11,050 nucleotides of DNA from Euperipatoides rowelli. Its lineage: Eukaryota > Onychophora > Udeonychophora > Euonychophora > Peripatopsidae. The stretch's first letter is position 1; the number at the start of each line of letters is the position of its first letter. Positions 1 through 7,563 of this stretch are shown here, in pieces. Position numbers and translations under genes: made by a program. Location: the NCBI GenBank assembly GCA_003024985.2, contig PXIH01S0002175.1; one strand, 5' to 3'. The notes beneath the pieces are model-generated. The model searched no databases. It was not told the origin of the DNA and saw nothing but the letters and a program-made list of their open reading frames with translations.

Positions 1-676
1 TTTCCAAAAAAATATAAATTTGTTGATTGTTGAGCTGTTTTTTTTTTTTGATAGTGGGGATAAAATCAGATTTTTAAAATAATTATACAAGAGAAGAGAT
101 AAAAGCAAGGAATTTTAAATATACACAGTATATTTGTAAATTTATTTGTCCTTTTATAACTCAATCCCTGTAAAGGTCAGTGCAACTAAATTTTGGCACA
201 GGCTTCCTTATACGCAGGATTGGATTTTAGACTTTTCAGTTTTCTAAATATTTTAATTTGGAGTGGGGGGAGGGCACCCTAGTGGGATATAGGGATTTAT
301 TTTATACATAATGTTGAGTAGACATTCATATTAAAGCTATTTTTATATTGATTTAAAAAACACACAAATTTACAACATTTATCCTAATTTCCTGAATCTC
401 TAAATATAATTCCTTAGTGTGTTAAGAACTAAAAGTTCCACAAATTTCAAACTTGTGAACATGACATTGTCAATCCTGAAAAAAATTTAGGCAACTTTGT
501 TTCTTCCCACCTCCCCTCTCATGGAATTTTTAAAACTTTTCAATGTGTAATGAAGTGTGCTGAATGGGTATTCAGTGATCACCTATTATACAGTATATAC
601 TGTATATATATATATAGTCAATCCGGAAAAGTTTATACAGTAATTTAAGGCGACTGGTTTACTAGCATTTTTCCCC
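1..676. other. AT-rich non-coding stretch
   Basis: No reading frame or splice-bounded exon can be supported here. The stretch holds T- and A-runs, a G-rich patch near 261-277, and a TA-rich microsatellite and palindrome near 590-616. It is most simply intron or intergenic DNA. Confidence 0.6.
590..616. repeat. TACAGTATATACTGTA palindrome plus (TA)n
   Basis: The 16-bp perfect palindrome TACAGTATATACTGTA runs directly into a short (TA)n tract. The half-site TACAGTATA recurs through the whole window. It is probably a simple-repeat seed or cruciform-prone site; no function can be assigned. Confidence 0.7.
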
Positions 677-1250
677 TATATACTGCATTTCCATTATAAA
701 TTTTTTAAAAAATTATGCGTCGTGAGACAATAAGCAAGAGAAGCAAGGTTAGTGTGTTTTTATGTTTAATTTTATGAATCGCCCTGAATTATCAGGGTAT
801 CGAACCGTATATATTTGATGACCGAGTGTCCATTATAAATGAAGCGAAATAAGTATGTACAAAATGGACGTGAATGAGTGCGGTTCCTGTGTTTGTATGT
901 ACAGTACGTGTATATGTATTATGAGAAAAGCAACATTTGTGTATTTCTATGTACACTGTATATCCGTTGAGAAAAGCGAGGTTAAGTTGGTTTGATGGAT
1001 GTAGTGTGTGAAATCTGAACAAACAAGGTTATGATTGTATGTACAGTATATCAGTAAGCCTATTATGAGATAAGCGAGGTTAATAGATTTATATATACAG
1101 TATATACTGCATTTCCATTATAAGTGAAACAAGGTTACTGTGTTTCTATGTGTGTTTATTATAGGAAGCAAAATTAGTTGTATGTATGTCTGTCTGTTAT
1201 GACAGTAGTGAAGTTAGTGCGTTGAATTTTTGTATATCCATTCATTAAAT
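677..1250. repeat. Degenerate minisatellite-like array
   Basis: About eight diverged units follow one another, each built on a theme of ATTATGAGA, then AAGCGAGGTTA, then a GTGTTTCTATGT-like segment and often ACAGTATATCC. Clear unit cores fall near 735, 840, 918, 970, 1025, 1061, 1120, 1150 and 1190, with spacing from about 35 to 70 bp. A 23-bp segment containing ACTGCATTTCC is identical at 677-699 and 1101-1123. The 76-codon antisense frame inside the array (1022-792) is periodic repeat sequence and not a gene. This could be an old minisatellite or the internal repeat of a mobile element. Confidence 0.6.
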
Positions 1251-1804
1251 TAATAAAATATCAAAAGCTAGGCCCAAGTGCTAATATATAATGAATATGA
1301 ATAAGCATACTCATAGATCAGACAATTAAACCTATTTACTTAAATTGTTTAAGCTATTTGTTTAATAAATTGTAATTTTCTAAATATTTATATTTTTTTT
1401 AATGTTTTAGGTAAACAAGTATAAAGTTTTTATTAGAGAAATCTACAAAATAAACGAACAATTAAATATATATATATTTTTACTTATAAAGATCATGCAT
1501 AAGCCTCTTTTTTAATACTAAAAGAAATACTGCAACAAATTTTAAAAATTCTCCATTTTTGATTAGTTCAGCTCGATGTGTACATTAGGAAAAAAAATAG
1601 GAGTAGGCTAAATGAATAAATTAAAAAAAAAAAAATCACTCTAAAGAAATGGAAAAATATAAGACATTTCACATTATTGCTTTTCCTTCATGAAATAAAA
1701 AAATATTCACAGGTAGGCTAATTAAAATTAACCTCATTGGATACCCCAATCAAGAACAATTGAAAAATAAAATGATTATAATAGTTAATTTATAAAATAA
1801 TTTA
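1251..1804. other. AT-rich non-coding stretch
   Basis: The stretch is dominated by poly-A and poly-T tracts, with short (TA)n near 1466. No frame, splice-bounded exon or RNA-like fold stands out. Confidence 0.55.
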
Positions 1805-1805
1805 G

Positions 1806-1828
1806 GGGCCTGTTTCATAAAACAGCCC
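1806..1828. repeat. GGGCCTGTTT / AAACAGCCC hairpin, transposon-end-like
   Basis: An imperfect inverted repeat, GGGCCTGTTT then CATA then AAACAGCCC, has one bulged base. It is preceded by TTA. GGGCCTGTTTCATAAAA resembles the termini of PIF/Harbinger-type and similar non-autonomous DNA elements, which duplicate TWA trinucleotides. That family link is from general knowledge. I found no matching opposite end in the window, so the element, if real, is truncated or the resemblance is chance. Confidence 0.3.
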
Positions 1829-2601
1829 AAGTAGATATTTTTCAGATCAAAAATGCCATAAACAACTTTTTAAAAGTTATACAGTATATACAATATGGAA
1901 ATAAAAATCTATAATAAACTCCATAACAATAATGAATATGAACCGAAGCTTCATCATTAACTATATTAATGAAGAAATTGTCCTGTGATTGACTAAACAT
2001 TTTAGAAATGACGTGAAGACTGGCAGATGGAAAGACTCTGAAAACTCTCCGATAAGAAATACCTGAACTGATATTATTAAAGATAATTAGGCTGGAAGTA
2101 AGAACTAATACAATAAAACAGTTTACAAGAAAAATAAAATATTTAAAAAAATGTCTTTACATTAAATCAAGTCAAACAAGTTCATTGAAAAAGCCCAATT
2201 GATTATCAACTCAAACCTAGTAAAAACTAGTAGGTACTTAAAAGTGGAGTTTTTTAATTTACTCGTCTCATTTGATCACGACTGATATTATATTTTAAGC
2301 CATGTCATGTAATTGCACAAAAACCCATTTTCTTTAATATTTAAAAAAAATTTGCATCCATTGGAAGATCCAACTCAGAAATGTATTCAAAATGAAATTC
2401 AAGAACCAAGATTAATAAATTAAATTTCAACAAACATTCTAAATGTCAATAGCTGTGAATCTTTACAGAATATGACTTCTGATTGAAAATATATTATTTT
2501 CAGTTTGAACTCTATAATGGCAACCAGAAATAACCATAAGTTAATTAAAAAATACTTGTTTTTTTTTTTAAAAAAATTTATCTTTGGCAAACCTTTATGA
2601 A
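1829..2601. other. AT-rich stretch with one stop-free antisense frame
   Basis: No gene can be supported. The minus strand is free of stops from 2156 to 1842 (105 codons including the stop). It has no methionine near its beginning and no recognised domain. The middle of this frame, about 1930-2080, is less AT-biased than its surroundings and could be a decayed mobile-element fragment. The rest is poly-A and poly-T rich. Confidence 0.45.
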
Positions 2602-2620
2602 TAGGCTATCATATAGCCTA
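2602..2620. repeat. TAGGCTAT/ATAGCCTA hairpin
   Basis: A perfect 8-bp inverted repeat, TAGGCTAT then CAT then ATAGCCTA, has a 3-base loop. The core word TAGGCTA recurs at about 1606, 1715, 4940, 7521 and 8164, which suggests a genome-specific repeat word. Confidence 0.6.
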
Positions 2621-3707
2621 CAGTAATTATCTTTAAATTTAGAAATATGCTGTACATTGTAGAAAAAAAAAATATTACTTTACCAATCTCTTGTAAAATA
2701 TTTTTACTATGAATAAAAAAAAACTTTAAAGAGGAATTAAATTTTTTAATTAAAAACTGTGTTTGGATTAGTATAATAAAAAATATTTTTTTAAAATTAT
2801 GTACAGTATTTTTTTTATCATTAAACTATAAAGAAATGTACTTAATCTGGTAAGATTTAGCCAAGTTTAAACTTTTAGTTCTATTTACTATACATTATAA
2901 ATTAAAACAATCAATTGGAATCCAAAATCTGGAAACATCATATAACATTATTTTGTAAAAGCTGTTATATATGAATCTAAGGAAGACACCTATCCAAGAT
3001 ACATTAAATTTTTATAAGGTTAGTGCCAAAATTATCAAATCCTTAAATTGACGACCGATACGTAGTCATAAATTAAAATTAATAATTTTGACTGACTATA
3101 TCTATTAAAAAAATAAAAATTTATAACTGAATATTACAGTTTAACCAATATTTAATTTTTTTTTTTTTTTAGAAAATAACCTAAACAGGGTTCTTTTTTT
3201 AAAAAAAATATAATTCTGTATTAAATTTGCTTGAAGCTAATTTGTCTTGAACCATAAATGAAACAGCTTGGAAGGAATTGATTACTGCTTATTTTGCGTA
3301 AAATCTAAGGAAATTTAGATTACAGCTCGACATTAACTTGAAACGTCTCTTCACATCAACTTTTAAAAATGACAACTAATCCTCTTCCCTGAGTTAACTT
3401 ACATTTATAACTAGAATTATTTCAGGAACACATAGAAGATTGAAGCTGGATTAAAAGCTTCTAGGGAGATTCTTGAAGAATGAAAGAATTTTTGGCACAG
3501 ACTATTTGGTTATAAAAAGACCAACTTGACTATGAAGATTGTTGTGAGAACAATTAGTTTTTTTTTATCAGATCTGTAGGCTTGAACTACCTGAAATAAA
3601 ACAAAGAAATTTCATAAATAAATTACTATGACAAATTATGTCAATTATTGAAGCCATATATAATGAAATAAAGAGAAATTTGTGATTTAAATTTTTTTTC
3701 AATTCAG
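2621..3707. other. AT-rich stretch without a supportable gene
   Basis: Long T and A runs, for example near 3155-3172, dominate. Short open patches occur. At about 2945-3008 two overlapping plus-strand frames are open before a GTTAGT donor-like site at 3009. At 3417-3500 a plus-strand acceptor-like TTATTTCAG is followed by stops in every frame. Neither is good enough to call an exon. Confidence 0.45.
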
Positions 3708-3770
3708 ATTCATTTGGGTTCAAGGAATCAAAATTAATCGCAGCTACAGAAAGACTGCAAAATCATGAAG
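3708..3770 (+). CDS. Candidate internal exon, unknown protein
   Basis: The 63-nt island has a strong acceptor (a pyrimidine tract followed by CAATTCAG, ending at 3707) and an AAG/GTAATT donor at 3771. One frame is open throughout and looks like protein: S-F-G-F-K-E-S-K-L-I-A-A-T-E-R-L-Q-N-H-E. It begins with two bases of a split codon and ends with one (phase 1 to 1), so the exon is symmetric. The next good acceptor, at 4219, restores the frame. The antisense strand is also open here behind a TTTTGCAG acceptor-like site, which lowers confidence. No family is recognised. This is inference from splice signals and coding texture only. Confidence 0.35.
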
Positions 3771-3836
3771 GTAATTTTTAGTTGTGTGATGCAAGCTTTT
3801 GTGAAGCAAATAAATTATCAAGTTTACAAGTGATGC

Positions 3837-3972
3837 AATAGGGCTAAAGCCACCCAAAAGTATTACACAGGGTCTGCAGATTGTTGCATGGACCAGGGTA
3901 GTGTAATAGGGCTAAAGCCACCCAATATTATTAACACAAGGGTCGGCAGATTGGTGCATGGACCAGGCCGGG
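3837..3972. repeat. 68-bp tandem duplication
   Basis: Two adjacent copies begin AATAGGGCTAAAGCCACCCAA (3837 and 3905; offset 68). Each continues to a shared GGCAGATTGGTGCATGGACCAGG-like segment, given here as separate words GCAGATT and GCATGGACCAGG. They differ by several substitutions and small indels. They account for the antisense 74-codon frame over this region, which is therefore not a gene. Confidence 0.8.
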
Positions 3973-4218
3973 AGGACATCATATAATTATTGTAAAAGAC
4001 ATAAACAAATGTACAATTACAGTATATAACCTTATATATATACAGTATTACAGTGAGTATATTACAGATAATTCTAATCACACCCACATATGGCAGGTCA
4101 GAATTGATTACTATTATTTATATTTTATTTAAACTCAGACAACTGAAATGCCATTTATTAAAGCAAATAAAAGTACTCAGCATTTCTTCTGACCCACCTG
4201 TCACATTATATCTTTCAG

Positions 4219-4238
4219 ATGGATCAATCATACAGTAA
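4219..4238 (+). CDS. Candidate short terminal coding segment
   Basis: A long pyrimidine-rich tract from about 4178, ending TATCTTTCAG at 4218, is one of the best acceptors in the window. Joined in the phase left by the 3708-3770 exon, the split codon becomes Asp. The reading continues G-S-I-I-Q and stops at TAA 4236-4238. If real, this is the start of a last exon with a mostly untranslated remainder. AATAAA-like signals occur far downstream near 4582. The short length makes the call weak. The antisense strand carries an open patch (about 4251-4122) that I consider a shadow of the pyrimidine tract. Confidence 0.25.
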
Positions 4239-5064
4239 TTACATGCTCAAATGATTAGGCTGTTAAGCATCACCTTTTGAAACAGAAATACTTTATATTT
4301 TAGCTACTAATATATTTGCTAAACTAAATTCAATTTCAATATTGTACACCATCCTAAAATGCCCTAATATATCTAGGGGAAAAAAAACCAATGGCCTAAC
4401 TTACTTGAAAAAAATATTGTCAAGCATTAAATTTAGGGCTGGAATTCATGTTTATTTTTGTAAAAAAAAAACTTAATGGAGTTAAGTGAAGGTTTTTAAA
4501 TGAATTTACAGTAACTCTCACACAATTTTAAAATGATTGTACAACTTCAAATTCTCAAATTAATTCTAATCTCACAAATTTAATAAAACAAAAAAATATT
4601 AAAAATTTTTAATCGGAATTTTTTTTTAATAACTGGACTAATATTCAAACTAATCTGATCACACATAGCAATAAAATAAAGCATAACATGAAAAAAAATA
4701 CAATAAAATCAATAAAATTTATTTCAAAATTCAAAGCAAAATAATATTCTAGTCCGAATGTTTAATTATCGAGATGGGCAATTTTTATAAATAGGGCCTA
4801 CTGTATATAAAACATACAACTTTTACTCGTATATAAAGCCTTGAATTATTCACTAAATGTTTTATGAACTTGAAACTTTTTAAAAAAATAGATCCTTCGT
4901 AATGCTGGCATTTTACCAATAAATTATAAAACAAAATACTGTAGGCTACTCTAATATTTTTTTAAAAATACTAAAATTCTTCATAGGTTTACTTAATGTT
5001 TTATTTTTTAATTTATTAATGTAGTGTCCGATAAATCTTACTTTAGATTCATCAGACGTGTTCG
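4239..5064. other. AT-rich non-coding stretch
   Basis: No exon or RNA gene is seen. The stretch contains many A- and T-runs, TACAGTA words near 4232 and 4507, and TACTGTATA near 4799. From about 5030 the composition begins to shift to the CpG-richer block that continues beyond the MITE. Confidence 0.55.
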
Positions 5065-5409
5065 GGCATCAACAATGCCGGATCTAGGGGGGGGAAAGGG
5101 CAGCAAAATGGACCTTGCATTTAAAACATTATACAGTATAATGCTGTATTAAGTTTTTAATATTAGGAAATAAACATGTGTGGTCAAGGGCGCTCAACCA
5201 AAATTCATTAATATCTACAAAATTGTACATACAAAAAAAAAAAAAAGCATAATCAAAATTTTTGTTTCTTACTCGTACAGCCAAAAAAAAAAAAAAAAAA
5301 AAAGTTTATCAAAATATTTTGTTCGGGAGAACACCTGCAAAAATTAGGGGTGCCAGAAGAAAACTTTGCCCCCCAAACAAGAATGTCTAGATCCACCACT
5401 GGGCATCGA
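5065..5409. mobile_element. Non-autonomous hAT-like MITE with 8-bp TSD
   Basis: The element spans 5073-5401 (329 bp). Its left end CAATGCCGGATCTAG matches the reverse complement of its right end, CAGTGGTGGATCTAG, at 12 of 15 positions. Both ends then continue into a G-run (a C-run on the right). Flanking 8-mers GGCATCAA (5065-5072) and GGCATCGA (5402-5409) match at 7 of 8, which is the duplication length typical of hAT transposition. The interior has no coding capacity. It carries two copies of a roughly 50-bp unit (from 5224 and from 5275), each GTACA.. followed by a long A-run and AATCAAAA or TATCAAAA. Family-level naming is from general knowledge of CAGTGGCGGATC-type ends. Confidence 0.75.
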
Positions 5410-5680
5410 TCCTAAATGAGGCTGACTAACGTCTAAGACAGACTCCACTCTATTACGCCATCCGTGTCTTGCGGTTTTATCCTGTGGCGAGATGCCTAGT
5501 CCTGGTTTGGCTCGTCTGCTGCCGTCAGATAAATACTACTCCAGGAAGCAGGAAGACGGCTAAGCAAACAGCAATTCCTTAGTGCTTTTATTCTCTCCAT
5601 GTGGGTCGTTCTTGATGCGGCTAGTTCTTAAGACCCTGCATCGTGTGCTGCCGGCTTTATCGAAGCAGCGGTGAGATGTT
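5402..5680. promoter_or_regulatory. CpG-rich island-like block, possible promoter or 5' exon
   Basis: This is the most GC- and CpG-rich part of the window, with more than a dozen CpG dinucleotides against near absence elsewhere. With the MITE removed it joins smoothly to 5040-5072. A plus-strand splice donor of good quality, AGCG/GTGAGA, lies at 5671. Only short frames exist on either strand: a plus-strand frame from ATG 5491 encoding about 23 residues, and an antisense frame of about 34 residues from an ATG near 5603. A promoter with a non-coding first exon is the simplest reading. A GC-richer repeat or retrocopy is the alternative. Confidence 0.35.
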
Positions 5681-6206
5681 CCATATCAATACATTTTCGC
5701 AGCAAGTTTTAAACTTTTGCAGCACGTTCCAATAATAGGTTATTCTGACTAATTGTTTCCTTATGCAATTATATATTTTATCATAAAATGTTTTAATTGA
5801 ATGGAGCTATTTCTATGTCTGAGGAGCCTTTTATTTTACCGTTCATTACTGTCTGGCTGTTCCTTCCGAATTATTATTTCATAAAATTTTATTGTTTCTT
5901 TCTGACTTGCAGATTATTTCTTTGGCTATTTATTTTATTTATTAAATTGACTCATTCTCCAGCTCTCTTTCCCCACTCTTACACCTTGCTTAGCCTAATT
6001 AAGGTAAATATCCTCAGAAGTGCTCTTAGCCACATAACCCTATTACAAATTTATTAAACTTGCTCTTTCAAAATGTTTTTTTTAATAAGCTCCTCCTTTT
6101 TACCACCTGTTTTAAATGTCTTTAGGATCATTTTTTTAGACAGTTTCTGATCTCTTTAGAATATCACAGTTTCTTTTAAGACATAATTATTATAATTACG
6201 GTATAA
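5681..6206. other. T-rich non-coding stretch
   Basis: The plus strand is strongly pyrimidine-biased, which by itself suppresses stop codons and produces an 86-codon hydrophobic frame at 5797-6057 with no domain. I treat it as intron-like. Acceptor-like CTGACTTGCAG ends near 5911 but no convincing exon follows. Confidence 0.5.
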
Positions 6207-6215
6207 TTATACTGT

Positions 6216-6341
6216 GATAGAAAATCTACTGCTAAGCTTAAGCAGACATTACTAGAATATTTTGCCAAAAAAGAGAAAGCAGCTTTAGAAGAAATATTTG
6301 ATGGCAAACTTATTGCAGCCGGCTTATTTATTGCCAAATAG
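6216..6341 (+). CDS. Candidate terminal exon, Lys/Glu/Ala-rich helix
   Basis: A plus-strand frame is open from just after TAA 6204-6206 to TAG 6339-6341. From 6216 it has strong coding texture. The residues D-R-K-S-T-A-K-L-K-Q lead into a charged amphipathic segment (K-K-E-K-A-A-L-E-E-I-F) and end A-A-G-L-F-I-A-K before the stop. A TGATAG acceptor-like site ends at 6220, but its pyrimidine tract is poor. There is no GT within the frame, so it could only be a terminal exon. No family is recognised and no close AATAAA is seen downstream. A decayed retrocopy fragment is the main alternative. Confidence 0.3.
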   Translation, partial: DRKSTAKLKQTLLEYFAKKEKAALEEIFDGKLIAAGLFIAK

Positions 6342-6694
6342 AAAAATCGTCTATGTGATAAAACTATGGAATTTTTTTTTAAAGAAGCTATTACAAAAAG
6401 TTGATTAACTTTAAACTATTTTCTTTTAAATGGGCTTCTGCTAAATATTTTCAGATCAAATATGTTGACATAAAAGCATTATTTTTTTAAAGGAAGTTAC
6501 ATTTTAATCACAAATGAATTTAATTACCGTATAAACATAAAGAAAAATGTTCCAGTGTTTGAATACAGATTGATAAACTTATTTCAAGTATAAGTTCAAA
6601 TATAAACAATGGGTCCAAGAAAATTAAGAAAATTTTATTAAAAAAAATCTGTTAACAAGAATTTTTTTTTTTTTTTTAAATTCTTAATATTTCT
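6342..6694. other. AT-rich non-coding stretch between convergent candidates
   Basis: No coding island is seen. A run of about 16 T at 6662-6677 (A on the minus strand) lies just past the minus-strand AATAAA at 6700-6695. Confidence 0.5.
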
Positions 6695-6700
6695 TTTATT
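6695..6700 (-). terminator. AATAAA polyadenylation signal
   Basis: The hexamer AATAAA on the minus strand lies about 280 nt past the stop codon of the 7206-6982 exon, followed some 18 nt later by an A-run. This fits an ordinary 3' UTR end. The genomic A-run could also promote oligo-dT mispriming in cDNA libraries. Confidence 0.45.
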
Positions 6701-6756
6701 GAAATGAGCATGTCTCCCCAAATATCCGGATTAGAGGAAGTCAGTAGGTTACTAAA

Positions 6757-6814
6757 CTATGTACACAAAAACAGAGTTTAGTAAACTCTGTACACAAAAA
6801 CGGAGTTTAGTAAT
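6757..6814. repeat. 29-bp tandem duplication with 21-bp palindrome
   Basis: Two units, 6757-6785 and 6786-6814, match at 26 of 29 positions. Both contain TGTACACAAAAAC followed by AGAGTTTAGTAA or GGAGTTTAGTAA. The junction forms a perfect inverted repeat: arms ACAGAGTTTA (6771-6780) and TAAACTCTGT (6782-6791) around one G. It lies within the predicted 3' UTR of the minus-strand gene. Confidence 0.8.
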
Positions 6815-6981
6815 AACAGCATTTTGCAATTTTGGCACAGGGCATTGAAAGCAATGTCTTCATATTATTTAAAAGTACTGAAGAAAATTCAAATCAAAAT
6901 AAAGTTTAAAGTTTCATACAATAATTTGAATGCAATATGAATAAAAAAAAATAAAAAATATTCAAAATGAAAATTACCACA

Positions 6982-7206
6982 TTATTTCAGAGTCTTTTTT
7001 ATATATTCTTCAATGCTGGAATATTCCTCCAAACCCTGAGTATCATCTATGTTTTCTTCTTCGCTGCTACTACTTGTCTCACTATCATCTTCAGCATCTG
7101 CCTCCGTTCCTTGATCCTGTTCCTCATAAGTATGCTGTTCTACAGGATAACTATACACTTCTTCTTCACTCTCTTTGAATGAAACACATTTCTTTTTGAG
7201 AGAATC
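6982..7206 (-). CDS. Terminal exon, acidic C-terminus with PP1-docking-like motif
   Basis: This is the best-supported host exon. The minus strand shows GTTTAACTTTTTCAG (acceptor, AG at 7208-7207) followed by 74 open codons and a TAA stop at 6984-6982. The residues start D-S-L-K-K-K-C-V-S-F. K-C-V-S-F fits the RVxF-type consensus for protein phosphatase 1 docking. An E-E-E-V-Y-S-Y-P segment follows. Residues about 28-60 form a Glu/Asp/Ser tract, including S-S-S-S-E-E-E. The end is I-E-E-Y-I-K-K-T-L-K. The frame enters in phase 0 if GAT is the first whole codon. Mostly soluble and disordered by composition, with no membrane segment. I do not recognise the parent protein, and PP1 binding is inference from a short, common motif. 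The plus-strand 71-codon frame over this region is its T-rich shadow. Candidate upstream exons in a compatible phase lie at 8166-8110 and 7459-7337. Confidence 0.65.
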   Translation of the reverse strand, partial: DSLKKKCVSFKESEEEVYSYPVEQHTYEEQDQGTEADAEDDSETSSSSEEENIDDTQGLEEYSSIEEYIKKTLK

Positions 7207-7336
7207 CTGAAAAAGTTAAACCAAAGGTGGAAAAATTAATTAATTAAACATTTAGGACAATTTATATTTATTGGCAGTGAATTACCATTCAACATTTGTG
7301 GAAATCAAGAAAATGAGGGGAAAAAATGGTAGCAAC

Positions 7337-7459
7337 CTTGTCTGATAACATATGGAAGACCCACCACAATGTTCGATAATTATCCATCTTTTTCAGCAAG
7401 GCAGCTCCACAAGTTTTACAAATAATAGGACATCCAACATACCATGTCAAGTACAAGTA
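7337..7459 (-). CDS. Candidate exon with Cys cluster, strand uncertain
   Basis: The minus strand has 41 open codons ending GACAAG/GTTGCT, a weak donor in phase 0 that would splice in frame to the 7206-6982 exon. The residues include W-Y-V-G-C-P-I-I-C-K-T-C-G (Cys at 10, 14 and 17) and later Y-R-T-L-W-W-V-F-H-M-L-S-D-K. However, no AG acceptor lies within 50 nt upstream, so the 5' boundary is undefined. The opposite strand has a strong acceptor, CATCTTTTTCAG ending at 7396, followed by 24 open codons to a TAA. Either strand, or neither, could be coding. No family is recognised. Confidence 0.3.
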
Positions 7460-7563
7460 TTAATGCAGTAATTGAATGAAGGGGAAAACATTTAAGAAAG
7501 GATTAAAAAAAAAAAATGGATAGGCTACAATACTCGTCAGATTACTCGCTTAGACTCAAACGC

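Noticed and set aside
792-1022. 76-codon minus-strand frame
   Set aside because: Lies inside the degenerate tandem array and repeats with it (H-T-Y-T-R-T and similar), with no domain.
3417-3500. Plus-strand acceptor-like TTATTTCAG followed by a possible exon
   Set aside because: Every frame meets a stop within a few codons to a dozen codons, and no donor is present.
3863-4087. 74-codon minus-strand frame
   Set aside because: Made of the 68-bp tandem repeat plus TA-rich sequence.
4122-4251. Minus-strand patch with C-N-Y-C and H-F-S-C, suggestive of a RING or zinc finger
   Set aside because: The ligand spacing fits no family well, no clean acceptor or donor bounds it, and the plus strand has a strong acceptor in the same place.
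5402-5680. tRNA or SINE in the GC-richer block
   Set aside because: No convincing A and B boxes and no cloverleaf could be found by eye.
5797-6057. 86-codon hydrophobic plus-strand frame
   Set aside because: T-rich DNA suppresses stops and yields Phe/Leu runs. No motif, splice logic or signal-peptide pattern supports it.
6967-7182. 71-codon hydrophobic plus-strand frame
   Set aside because: Shadow of the acidic minus-strand terminal exon at 7206-6982.
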